Assembly (NCBI GenBank): GCA_017459485.1
Contig: JAFUCW010000414.1
Location: 1-6,541 of the forward strand
Direction: 5' to 3'
Length of the DNA stretch: 6,541 nt
Source: Eggerthellaceae bacterium
GTDB lineage: Bacteria > Actinomycetota > Coriobacteriia > Coriobacteriales > Eggerthellaceae
Part shown: positions 1-4,519 of the stretch, in pieces
Layout: each line of letters opens with the position of its first letter
Numbering within the stretch: the first letter of the stretch is position 1
The notes under the pieces: generated by a model
Databases searched by the model: none
What the model was told of the DNA's origin: nothing
Seen by the model: the letters and a program-made list of their open reading frames with translations, nothing else
Made by a program: the position numbers and the translations under genes

Positions 1-24
1 AAGAAATTTAAAAAGATTATATGA
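1..24 (+). CDS. Possible 3' end of an upstream gene (Lys-rich tail)
   Basis: The first seven codons read KKFKKII and then stop at TGA 22-24. That stop overlaps an ATG at 21 in the ATGA arrangement found at most gene junctions in this window. This suggests the last codons of a gene that begins upstream. The stretch is AT-rich, unlike the GC-rich bases that follow. With only seven residues visible no function can be given, and the open frame may be chance. Confidence 0.25.
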   Translation, partial: KKFKKII

Positions 25-30
25 ATACGC

Positions 31-61
31 GCGCGCGAGGGTGCCACGGCTCCCCGCGCGC
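31..61 (+). other. GC-rich hairpin upstream of the first gene's Shine-Dalgarno
   Basis: GCGCGC at 31-36 can pair with GCGCGC at 56-61. The stem continues through G37-C55, an A38/C54 mismatch and G39-C53, G40-C52, with a loop at about 41-51. No T-tract follows, so it is not a standard intrinsic terminator. It lies just before AAGGAGGG (70-77). It may be an RNA structure before a ribosome-binding site or the result of local GC bias. Confidence 0.35.
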
Positions 62-271
62 CGTTGCGCAAGGAGGGAAGGCTATGACCAAGACGACTAC
101 GGTGAGGGAAAGTACGTCTACAGGGCGGATTGTTGCCGCCACTATAAGCCACGTACCATCATGGACGTGCTGGCGGACTTCGCTGCGGACGTGGAGAACG
201 GGCGAAACACGGTCGATACCGCGCGGCGCTACGCAGACCAAATCCGCGAGCTGATGGGTGATGCGGAATGA
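41..271 (+). CDS. Small phage protein, start uncertain (possible N-terminal frameshift)
   Basis: The believable protein is in the frame ending at TGA 269-271. Its latter part contains an ADCCRHYKPRTIMDVL stretch, then an acidic, helical C-terminus ending in GDAE. It resembles small hypothetical proteins of gut actinobacterial prophages, but no function is known to me. The start is the problem. This frame stays open to the window edge; its only starts are GTG 41, with a poor ribosome site, and ATG 161, which would cut off the Cys-rich part. The best Shine-Dalgarno (AAGGAGGG, 70-77) precedes an ATG at 84 that is in another frame. One base added between about 94 and 106 would join ATG 84 to this frame and give a clean protein of about 62 aa. 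Either a one-base deletion or sequencing error broke the gene, or the GTG is used. The next gene overlaps its stop (ATGA). Confidence 0.5.
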   Translation: MPRLPARRCARREGYDQDDYGEGKYVYRADCCRHYKPRTIMDVLADFAADVENGRNTVDTARRYADQIRELMGDAE

Positions 272-468
272 GAGAGCCGATAAACGAAATCGAGGTTGGC
301 ATCGCGTGCGACACGTCAGAACTCGACGATGCCATAGACAAGTCGGAGCAGCTATCCGAGCTGACAAATGACTTAGCGCCCATGGTCAGCATAAAGAATT
401 GCAAGGGCTGCACCTTCAACATCTACCCGAGCCGCACGACGATAAACGAACGGATTGATGAGGAATGA
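268..468 (+). CDS. Small acidic phage protein, unknown function
   Basis: This 66-aa protein starts at an ATG overlapping the previous stop (ATGA) and ends at TGA 466-468, which overlaps the next ATG. The N-terminal half carries an acidic DTSELDDAIDKSEQLSEL segment (about residues 15-32). Its leucine/isoleucine spacing predicts an amphipathic helix or short coiled coil. The second half has a CKGC pair at residues 45-48 followed by TFNIYPS. DTSEL-type helices occur in small phage hypothetical proteins of Gram-positive hosts. A single CxxC could bind a metal only as a dimer or with a partner. The coding call rests on coupling at both ends and balanced composition. No function is assigned. Confidence 0.75.
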   Translation: MREPINEIEVGIACDTSELDDAIDKSEQLSELTNDLAPMVSIKNCKGCTFNIYPSRTTINERIDEE

Positions 469-764
469 GCGAAATTAGATGCAAAGACCCGTGGTGGGAC
501 AAGCTGGACAGGTTCGGCCATGAGCGCGGATGGTGGAGCTATAAGTTTCTCTCTGGCCATATTCATATCGGGAAGAACATCACGGTTTATGGGCGAAACG
601 CAATGCACTGGGGCGTGGACGTGTACAGGCCGAGGAAAGGCGATTACCTCTGCGTTAGATTGCCATTGCCCTGCTCTGGCAGATGGTGGAGAAGAGGATG
701 CTATATCAGCCCGAATGCTACGCCGGGGGCTGCGACGAAATGGTTCGGGGGTGATGCGGCCTGA
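465..764 (+). CDS. Trp/Cys-rich phage protein, unknown function
   Basis: This 99-aa protein starts in an ATGA overlap and stops at TGA 762-764. It is rich in aromatic residues (PWWDKL at 9-14, GWWSYKF at 22-28, GRWWRRG at 72-78). It has glycine- and histidine-rich strand-like segments (GHIHIGKNITVYGRN, 31-45) and Cys at 6, 63, 70 and 79. The composition suggests a compact beta-rich fold with exposed aromatic residues, but no catalytic motif is visible. I recall similar small proteins in Coriobacteriia prophages but know no function. The stop lies in a CTGA overlap with the next, damaged gene, where ATGA would be expected. Confidence 0.78.
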   Translation: MSEIRCKDPWWDKLDRFGHERGWWSYKFLSGHIHIGKNITVYGRNAMHWGVDVYRPRKGDYLCVRLPLPCSGRWWRRGCYISPNATPGAATKWFGGDAA

Positions 765-967
765 GCGGGAGGTTCAACGAACCGCGCCTGATGGGCACCT
801 GCGAGCACTGCTAGAACGCGACATTGCGCGACAAGGACGAGGAGACTGGGAAAGGCAGGTTTAATTGCCACCGCTTCCCGCAAACGACATGGACTAGAGA
901 AGGCGATTATTGCGGCGAGTTCGCGTGGAAACACGACGCGTCTTTGGTCAGGGGGGCAAGCGAATGA
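761..967 (+). pseudogene. Broken Cys-rich small phage gene (in-frame TAG, CTG at start site)
   Basis: The gap between the flanking genes is filled by one reading frame from CTG 761 to TGA 965-967. From ATG 791 it reads MGTCEHC, then TAG at 812-814, then NATLRDKDEETGKGRF and NCHRFPQTTWTREGDYCGEF. Both ends keep four-base overlaps (CTGA, and ATGA with the next gene), so the slot is a full-length gene position. The Cys pattern (codons 14, 17, 36, 51 counted from 761) suits a small zinc-binding protein and recalls other small Cys-rich proteins here. Two defects stand out: the start would be CTG instead of ATG, and an amber codon follows CEHC. The rest is well kept, so damage looks recent. Restart at TTG 824 is possible but would lose the first CxxC. 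TAG serves as a normal stop elsewhere in the window, so readthrough is less likely than inactivation. Confidence 0.65.
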
Positions 968-1197
968 GCGAGTACATCATACATTCAAGGCCGCTACTCG
1001 AAAGGCCGAAATGCCCGTACTGCGGGTACGAGCCTGTGAAACTCAGCCGCACCAACACTGACGCCAAGCATAACTGCTGGGGGTGCAAGCGCGACTACCG
1101 AATCGTCGAAGCGACTTACGTGCGCTATCTGTGCCTACCAATCGAAAACGACGATGACGCGCAACCTGAACGGCTGTGCGGGGAAGGAGAGAGCTGA
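964..1197 (+). CDS. Zinc-ribbon protein
   Basis: This 77-aa protein contains CPYCGYEP at residues 17-24 and CWGCKRDYR at 38-46. The two CxxC knuckles (C17, C20, C38, C41) form a classic four-cysteine zinc ribbon, probably involved in nucleic-acid or protein binding. The C-terminal tail is acidic (ENDDDAQPE). The start chosen is ATG 964: it overlaps the previous stop (ATGA) and follows an AGGGGGG ribosome site, although the frame is open upstream to TTG 910. It ends in a TGATG overlap with the next gene. Two-knuckle zinc ribbons are common among small phage early proteins, and the particular role cannot be told from sequence. Confidence 0.85.
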   Translation: MSEYIIHSRPLLERPKCPYCGYEPVKLSRTNTDAKHNCWGCKRDYRIVEATYVRYLCLPIENDDDAQPERLCGEGES

Positions 1198-1397
1198 TGT
1201 GCGAGTATTGCGGTAAGGAGCGCGGCAACACCCCGCTTGTGAACCGAGGTAGCCGAACGGTTGAACTCGAAAAGGCGAACGAGCGCGTCTGGGGCATCTT
1301 CATGCGGTGGCGCACACCTAACGGCAAGCTCCACATGGAGTGGAACAGCGTCAACGCCTGCCCTGTATGCGGACGCGAGCTGAGGGGTGATGCGTGA
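1197..1397 (+). CDS. Zinc-ribbon protein with N- and C-terminal CxxC knuckles
   Basis: This 66-aa protein begins MCEYCGKE (C2, C5) and ends NACPVCGREL (C55, C58), so the four zinc ligands lie at its two ends. Between them is a charged and then Trp-rich segment (VWGIFMRWR, 31-39). Bringing the ends together would make a zinc-ribbon hairpin. The start is ATG 1197, in a TGATG overlap with the previous stop and 7 nt after AAGGAG (1184-1189). An upstream in-frame GTG at 1176 has weaker support. The stop shares one base with the next start. Function is unknown; nucleic-acid binding is plausible. Confidence 0.85.
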   Translation: MCEYCGKERGNTPLVNRGSRTVELEKANERVWGIFMRWRTPNGKLHMEWNSVNACPVCGRELRGDA

Positions 1398-1564
1398 TGC
1401 TGTGCAACAACGACTGCCCGCATTACATCCAATGCGACATAGAGGGCCACGAGGCCATCGGCTGGTGCCTCCACTACGGAATGTTCGTGCTGGAAGGGCA
1501 GGATGAGGATTGCTGGGAGTGGCCCAGGAGCAAGTCGCAGGCGTTCGATTTGGGGTGGGTCTAG
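1397..1564 (+). CDS. Small Cys-rich protein, GHxAIGWC family
   Basis: This 55-aa protein runs from ATG 1397 (TGATG overlap with the upstream stop) to TAG 1562-1564, which overlaps the next GTG by one base. It begins MLCNNDCPHYIQC and carries GHEAIGWC at residues 17-24. The Cys positions (3, 7, 13, 24) match those of the gene at 4021-4206, with identical C-x5-C-x10-C spacing and the same GHxAIGWC motif, so the two are paralogues. The C-terminal half (EDCWEWPRSKSQ) is unrelated. A small zinc-binding fold is likely. It is short but well supported by coupling on both sides and by the paralogue. Confidence 0.8.
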   Translation: MLCNNDCPHYIQCDIEGHEAIGWCLHYGMFVLEGQDEDCWEWPRSKSQAFDLGWV

Positions 1565-1764
1565 TGGGCGCGTGGGCATGGGGCGTAGCCGCTGCCTTCA
1601 TTGTCGGATGGTGCGGCGGCATGGCGTTCGACATGTACCTCAGCCCGAAGTGGTGGTGGACGTGCGAGCGATGCGGGGGCGAGTTCCCGCGAGACCCGCA
1701 TTCCACCAGGAAGCCCAACTACTGCCCCCTGTGCGGGGCGAGGGAGGTGGAGATATGGAGCTGA
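1564..1764 (+). CDS. Membrane-anchored zinc-ribbon protein
   Basis: This 66-aa protein starts at GTG 1564, overlapping the upstream TAG by one base; GTG 1555 is an in-frame alternative. Residues 2-22 (GAWAWGVAAAFIVGWCGGMAF) form a hydrophobic segment suited to one membrane helix. CERCGG (C34, C37) and CPLCGA (C54, C57) follow and make a four-Cys zinc ribbon. Basic residues between the knuckles (PHSTRKPN) suggest that the ribbon faces the cytoplasm. Single-helix proteins with zinc ribbons occur in phages and bacteria, sometimes as host-interaction factors, but no specific role can be assigned. The next gene begins inside its last ten bases. Confidence 0.8.
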   Translation: MGAWAWGVAAAFIVGWCGGMAFDMYLSPKWWWTCERCGGEFPRDPHSTRKPNYCPLCGAREVEIWS

Positions 1765-1970
1765 AAGACCAGGCAAGGCTCTGCTCGCTACAGATGCAGC
1801 AGTTGGAAGAGTCGGTTATAGCCTTGCAAAAAGCCAAGAGCGGAAGCAACCGCTACTTCATCGCAGGATATGAGACCCCGAAGAACTCACAGCAGAACAA
1901 GACGGCGGTGCTTCGGCAGGTTGTTGCTCTTAGGCAATCCCTGCTGGCGCTGGCAAAGGAGGTGGGTTAA
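1755..1970 (+). CDS. Small helical protein, unknown function
   Basis: This 71-aa protein starts at ATG 1755, seven nt after AGGGAGG (1741-1747) and within the end of the upstream gene. The frame is open further upstream, but that part has the odd Arg/Gly/Pro composition of an out-of-frame shadow, so it was left out. Residues 1-28 (MELKDQARLCSLQMQQLEES...) and 50-69 (TAVLRQVVALRQSLLALAKE) have leucine and glutamine spacing typical of two amphipathic helices. They are joined by a polar turn containing SNRYFIAGYE, so it could be a helical hairpin or coiled-coil dimer. It stops at TAA in a TAATG overlap with the next gene. No family is recognised. Confidence 0.75.
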   Translation: MELKDQARLCSLQMQQLEESVIALQKAKSGSNRYFIAGYETPKNSQQNKTAVLRQVVALRQSLLALAKEVG

Positions 1971-2569
1971 TGACGGAGCACAACGGACCAGGACAGAGTA
2001 ACGAGGTCCGAGTAGGTCCGAGTGAGGTTCGAGCAACCGAAGAGATTCGGCGCCTGCTGGACGAGCGGGGCGTGAAGTGGTGGGAAGGCTGGGATAAAAA
2101 CCTAACCAACTTCGACGGCACGAATGGCGTGCGCTACCAAGCGGATTGCACGCTAAGCAACATACTGGGCAAGGTGTTCATCAGAAGCATTCTGCCAATC
2201 ACCCCCGAGCAGGCCATAGCCGCAACGCTCGGCGGGGTAAGTTCCGAGGTAGGTTCCAAGGTAGGTTCCGAGGTTTGCGGCGGGAAGCTGACAGCAGAGC
2301 AAGTACGCAAGGCAATCGAACATCATGGCATAGCATCGCTCGGATGCAGATGGCAGTTTATTGACCGCTCATATGAGGCAATCGCCGACGAGCTGAACGC
2401 GACGCTGGGGAGCGAGACGTGCCATATGAGCTTCATCGACGAATACGAGACCGCGAGTGGCGAAGAAGAGTACCTGTGCGAGTGCAGCGAATGCGGGTAC
2501 AGGCGATGGGAGCCAGCGCACGACCTGCCGCTGTTCTGCTCTAAGTGCGGAAGGAAGGTGAAGCAATGA
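1970..2569 (+). CDS. Two-part phage protein with repeat linker and C-terminal zinc ribbon
   Basis: This 199-aa protein is one of the two largest in the window. Part one (about 20-90) has EEIRRLLDERGV, a WWEGWDKNLTNF aromatic stretch and ITPEQAIAATLGG. Part two (about 107-155) begins LTAEQVRKAIEHHGI and ends IADELNATLGSETCH. Both parts end in an ATLG phrase, which suggests two related modules joined together. They are linked by VSSEVGSKVGSEV, encoded by a 12-nt tandem repeat. A zinc ribbon closes the protein: CSECGYRRW (C172, C175) and CSKCGRK (C190, C193). Proteins combining ITPEQAIAATLG phrases with C-terminal zinc ribbons recur in prophages of gut Gram-positive bacteria; no function is known to me. 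Its start and stop overlap its neighbours (TAATG, ATGA). Confidence 0.85.
   Translation: MTEHNGPGQSNEVRVGPSEVRATEEIRRLLDERGVKWWEGWDKNLTNFDGTNGVRYQADCTLSNILGKVFIRSILPITPEQAIAATLGGVSSEVGSKVGSEVCGGKLTAEQVRKAIEHHGIASLGCRWQFIDRSYEAIADELNATLGSETCHMSFIDEYETASGEEEYLCECSECGYRRWEPAHDLPLFCSKCGRKVKQ
2004..2033 (+). repeat. Tandem AGGTCCGAGT repeat near the start of the 199-aa gene
   Basis: AGGTCCGAGT occurs twice back to back (2004-2013, 2014-2023) and is followed by the variant GAGGTTCGAG (2024-2033). It encodes the EVRVGPSEVR stretch near residues 12-21. The 10-nt unit is not a multiple of three, so each copy is read in a different frame. Copy gain or loss would therefore shift the reading frame. Confidence 0.7.
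2237..2272 (+). repeat. Three 12-nt tandem repeats coding the SEVG linker
   Basis: GTAAGTTCCGAG (2237-2248), GTAGGTTCCAAG (2249-2260) and GTAGGTTCCGAG (2261-2272) are head-to-tail units that differ at one or two bases. They encode V-S-S-E, V-G-S-K, V-G-S-E in frame, between the two parts of the 199-aa protein. A four-codon unit can gain or lose copies without a frameshift, so linker length can vary between relatives. Confidence 0.8.
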
Positions 2570-2751
2570 GCTTCTTCGACAGGTTCAGGACGCTGCGCGA
2601 GCTGTGCCGCCGCGAGTACGGAGACGAGTTCGCGGAGAAGTACGACAGCCTGAATGGCGGCATTCCGATTGGCGGCATCGAGGAGACGGCGGCGTTCATT
2701 GAGAAGGTCGAGGCCGTCAAGGCGAAGTACGGCAAATGGAGGAGGCGGTGA
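2566..2751 (+). CDS. Small phage protein, unknown function
   Basis: This 61-aa protein starts at ATG 2566, overlapping the upstream stop (ATGA). It begins MSFFDRFRTLRELCRREYGDE, an amphipathic basic-acidic helix, followed by a short loop with NGGIPIGGIEE (30-40) and a second helix ending in a basic tail (KWRRR). It is a compact alpha-helical protein of a kind I associate with actinobacterial prophages, without known function. A basic C-terminus could favour contact with nucleic acid, but there is no recognised motif. Four bases separate its TGA from the next ATG. Its junctions share a 15-nt sequence with the next one. Confidence 0.75.
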   Translation: MSFFDRFRTLRELCRREYGDEFAEKYDSLNGGIPIGGIEETAAFIEKVEAVKAKYGKWRRR

Positions 2752-2755
2752 AGCA

Positions 2756-2980
2756 ATGAGCAAGAAACCGAAGAGGAAAGTCAAGCTGCCACTAGACCGC
2801 ACGGGAGCGCCCGTCACCATCGGAGACGTGCTCGAATGGGATGACGGCGAGAGGGTGCGCGTGGACGTGCTCGAATGGTACGGAGACGGATTCTGGTGCG
2901 CGACCGATTGCAGCCAGGATGATTCCAGCGACAACATCAGCGCGGCTGTCGTGGTTGCGAGGAAGGCGGTGAAGCGATGA
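2756..2980 (+). CDS. Small basic-start phage protein with duplicated VLEW segment
   Basis: This 74-aa protein starts at ATG 2756, preceded by GGAGGCGGTGAAGCA. It begins with a very basic MSKKPKRKVK tail and continues LPLDRTGAPVTIGDVLEW. The phrase DVLEW recurs at residues 37-41 (VRVDVLEWYGDGFW), matching a 15-bp exact direct repeat in the DNA. The pattern of a Pro-rich lead followed by V-x-x-GD-x-x strands resembles small beta-barrel phage proteins that describe a set-point or parameter, but no function is known. Two Cys (48, 52) are present without a full zinc motif. It ends in an ATGA overlap. Confidence 0.75.
   Translation: MSKKPKRKVKLPLDRTGAPVTIGDVLEWDDGERVRVDVLEWYGDGFWCATDCSQDDSSDNISAAVVVARKAVKR
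2825..2878 (+). repeat. 15-bp direct repeat inside the 74-aa gene
   Basis: GACGTGCTCGAATGG occurs at 2825-2839 and exactly again at 2864-2878, 39 nt apart and so in frame (13 codons). It encodes DVLEW both times. A 10-nt piece of it (GCTCGAATGG) also occurs near 3991. It may be the trace of an internal duplication. Confidence 0.6.
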
Positions 2981-3324
2981 GCACCGCCTACGAGCTGAGC
3001 ATGGAACTGTGTTCCTACATCAGGCATCACCAACCAGAACCCGAGGAAGTGACCGAACGCTGGCGGCGCGTGTTCGAGGCCGTCCTAATCCGCGAACGGT
3101 TCACCAGGCACGCCATCGACTACATGTGGGAGCACCTTGCCCAGGGCAACTGGGAGCACATGCACCAGACCGACGAAGAGCAGGGCAGGAGCGCCGATGA
3201 CTGGCTAGAGGCATTCGAGGCCGACGTGTTCTACTGCTCCGACCGCTACACATTAGACCGACTCACTAGATGCCATTGGCTGTGGCGGCAGTGGACGTGG
3301 CAGCTGAGGAAGGGGGAGGAATGA
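2977..3324 (+). CDS. Helical Trp-rich phage protein, unknown function
   Basis: This 115-aa protein starts in an ATGA overlap at 2977 and stops at TGA 3322-3324, overlapping the next ATG. It is almost wholly predicted helical: MSTAYELSMELCSYIRHH, then EEVTERWRRVFEAVLIRERF (24-43), HAIDYMWEHLAQGNWEHM (45-62) and DDWLEAFEADVFYCSDRYTLDRL (74-96), ending in a Trp-rich WLWRQWTWQLRK. No catalytic or metal-binding motif is clear, although several His and Asp/Glu residues are available. The end of the protein also carries the ribosome-binding site of the next gene (GGGGGAGGA). It is not recognised as any named family. Confidence 0.78.
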   Translation: MSTAYELSMELCSYIRHHQPEPEEVTERWRRVFEAVLIRERFTRHAIDYMWEHLAQGNWEHMHQTDEEQGRSADDWLEAFEADVFYCSDRYTLDRLTRCHWLWRQWTWQLRKGEE

Positions 3325-3650
3325 GCGTGTTGAGTTTGCAAGCGGACAAGCTGCGAAAGTACGCCGAGAGGTTGCACCAACTCGCCGCGAACCAAGGCTT
3401 CCCAGCACGGCAAGACCTGTATGAGAGCGCCGCCGAGATGTGCGAAGCCGCCGACACCATCGAGAGCCTGCGGGACAGGCTACAAGAGCGCGAGACGTGC
3501 GAGCTAGAGCCGCTACCAGCGATTGTCGTGACGATGAACATGATAAACGAAATCGGATGGTGTAAATGCTCTAAATGCGGCTATGCGACGCCTGAAGACT
3601 CGAACTACTGCCAGAACTGCGGAGCGAGCGTGAAGGCGGTGGACGCATGA
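3321..3650 (+). CDS. Coiled-coil protein with C-terminal zinc ribbon
   Basis: This 109-aa protein starts at ATG 3321, in an ATGA overlap after GGGGGAGGA. The upstream in-frame extension to 3270 is the shadow of the preceding gene. The N-terminal half is heptad-rich (LQADKLRKYAERLHQLAANQ, then EMCEAADTIESLRDRLQER to about residue 57). The AADTIESLRDRLQ phrase is common in phage helical proteins. A short linker leads to CKCSKCGYAT (C83, C86) and NYCQNCGAS (C97, C100), a zinc ribbon. This helical stalk plus ribbon layout suggests a dimeric binding protein. It is coupled to its neighbours on both sides. Function is unknown. Confidence 0.82.
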   Translation: MSVLSLQADKLRKYAERLHQLAANQGFPARQDLYESAAEMCEAADTIESLRDRLQERETCELEPLPAIVVTMNMINEIGWCKCSKCGYATPEDSNYCQNCGASVKAVDA

Positions 3651-4024
3651 GCATGAATCTCGAATCGGAGCTTCGCATGAACTTAAAGGCTATGACGTAC
3701 GACATGCAATCGCCTAACCCGTTCAAAAGCCTGGACGAGAAGAAGGCGATTATTGAAAGGTATGTGCAAGACCTGCTAGACATGCTGCAAGAAAGTTACG
3801 GTCAAGTTCCCGAGCTGGGCGAACGCGGAAACGACGGCGAGCGTGAAAGTTGCGGCTCTCGTTGGCGCGAGCTGTTCGGCACGCCCGAGAGGGCGGCGCT
3901 GACGCTGGGAGATTACTGCTTCAACATGGTCAGCTGCACAGAGTGCGGCATAGGCTGCGAAGGGAAACGTTTCGAGGACGGCGACGCGCTGCTCGAATGG
4001 CTGAAACAGGAGGTGGACGCATGA
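3647..4024 (+). CDS. Phage protein with C-terminal GTPERAA / Cys cluster
   Basis: This 125-aa protein starts at ATG 3647 (ATGA overlap). The N-terminal part is a Lys/Glu-rich helix (EKKAIIERYVQDLLDMLQES, 31-50). A charged linker follows. The C-terminal domain carries LFGTPERAALTLGDYC (76-91), then CTECGIGC (97-104), and closes with DGDALLEWLKQE. A FGTPERAA...C..C...DALLEWL arrangement recurs in short Cys-containing proteins of actinobacterial phages and probably binds one zinc through C91, C97, C100 and C104. No function is established. The stop overlaps the next start, using a 15-nt junction identical to the one at its own start. Confidence 0.8.
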   Translation: MSMNLESELRMNLKAMTYDMQSPNPFKSLDEKKAIIERYVQDLLDMLQESYGQVPELGERGNDGERESCGSRWRELFGTPERAALTLGDYCFNMVSCTECGIGCEGKRFEDGDALLEWLKQEVDA

Positions 4025-4206
4025 GCGACACCACTTGCATCAACTGCGACTACTGGAAGCCATGCACGCTCGACGGGCACACGGCTATCGGTTGGTGCTC
4101 GCGCTGGGAGCGGCATACGTGGGAGCACGGCGATTGCGATGACGAAGATGGAGATGACAACTGGCGATGGATAGCGAGGGATGAGGAATGCGGGCTAGAG
4201 GTGTAG
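4021..4206 (+). CDS. Small Cys-rich protein, GHxAIGWC family (second copy)
   Basis: This 61-aa protein starts at ATG 4021 (ATGA overlap); the open frame upstream is an out-of-frame shadow. It reads CINCDYWKPCTLDGHTAIGWC, with Cys at 6, 9, 15 and 26. It shares C-x5-C-x10-C spacing and the GHxAIGWC motif with the protein at 1397-1564. The C-terminal half is very acidic (DCDDEDGDDNW) and ends RDEECGLEV. The paired small family members about 2.6 kb apart are evidence of duplication or of two separately acquired cassettes. A zinc finger is likely, and the acidic tail could mimic DNA, though that is speculation. It ends with TAG, one of several normal TAG stops here. Confidence 0.82.
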   Translation: MSDTTCINCDYWKPCTLDGHTAIGWCSRWERHTWEHGDCDDEDGDDNWRWIARDEECGLEV

Positions 4207-4208
4207 CA

Positions 4209-4304
4209 ATGCTCGGTTTGTTCGGCTTGGCAGCGTGGGCGGTTTACGCCGTCGGCAAGGAGATGTGCGACTATCCGCAACCATATGGATGCGAGGAGTT
4301 ATGA
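4209..4304 (+). CDS. Very small membrane protein (31 aa)
   Basis: ATG 4209 opens a 31-codon frame closing at TGA 4302-4304. That stop overlaps the next ATG (ATGA), and only two bases separate the start from the previous TAG. The protein begins MLGLFGLAAWAVYAVGKEM, a short hydrophobic helix, then turns polar (CDYPQPYGCEEL). Support comes from position, coupling and composition, since it fills the slot exactly. It is the first of three consecutive small membrane proteins. Possible roles include modulation of the host membrane or superinfection exclusion, but nothing in the sequence decides this. Confidence 0.6.
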   Translation: MLGLFGLAAWAVYAVGKEMCDYPQPYGCEEL

Positions 4305-4519
4305 CAGAGATAGCCATGGTGGTGCTTCTCATCCTGGCGATAGGCTGCTTTGCGTGGTGCTTGATCGCCGAAGAAGATGAGCTGGTGAGACGCGAGCAAT
4401 GTAGGCACTTCGCTAAGTACGGCGCTTTCGAATGCTGCGAGGTACGGCCAGCCGCAGGGCGGTTCAAGGTGCCCGCGGACGGGTTCTGCAACTTCGCGGA
4501 AAGGAGGGGCGATGGCTAA
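4301..4519 (+). CDS. Membrane-anchored Cys-rich protein
   Basis: This 72-aa protein starts at ATG 4301 (ATGA overlap). Residues 3-22 (EIAMVVLLILAIGCFAWCLI) form one membrane helix, followed by an acidic stretch (AEEDELV). The rest has CRHFAKYGAFECCE (Cys 34, 45, 46) and DGFCNFAER (Cys 63). That last motif resembles the DYCGEF end of the broken gene at 761-967. Such C...C...DGFC-type small domains occur in phage proteins and likely bind zinc, here with an added membrane anchor. Its end overlaps the next gene by eight bases, and that next gene uses AAGGAGGG within this one as its ribosome site. Confidence 0.75.
   Translation: MTEIAMVVLLILAIGCFAWCLIAEEDELVRREQCRHFAKYGAFECCEVRPAAGRFKVPADGFCNFAERRGDG

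Noticed and set aside
21..254. Open frame from ATG 21 or ATG 84 in the frame ending at 254
   Set aside because: After the first codons it is rich in Trp/Arg/Thr/Ser, typical of an out-of-frame reading; the frame ending at 271 is more protein-like and couples to the next gene.
761..967. Amber recoding (TAG read as an amino acid)
   Set aside because: At least three neighbouring genes stop normally at TAG (4204, 5053, 5211) with proper gene junctions, so genome-wide recoding is unlikely.
1043..1718. Long reverse-strand open frames (178 and 197 aa)
   Set aside because: They oppose several well-supported zinc-ribbon genes, are Pro/Arg/His/Ser-rich and lack coupled starts; they arise from stop-poor GC-rich DNA.
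2323..3033. 236-aa reverse-strand open frame
   Set aside because: It lies over three supported + strand genes and has low-complexity Ser/Leu composition without motifs.
279..3555. Repeated GATAAACGAA (279, 441, 3542), two copies extending to GATAAACGAAATCG
   Set aside because: All three lie within coding sequence giving similar peptides (INEI, INER); likely shared codons and not a binding site, though not excluded.
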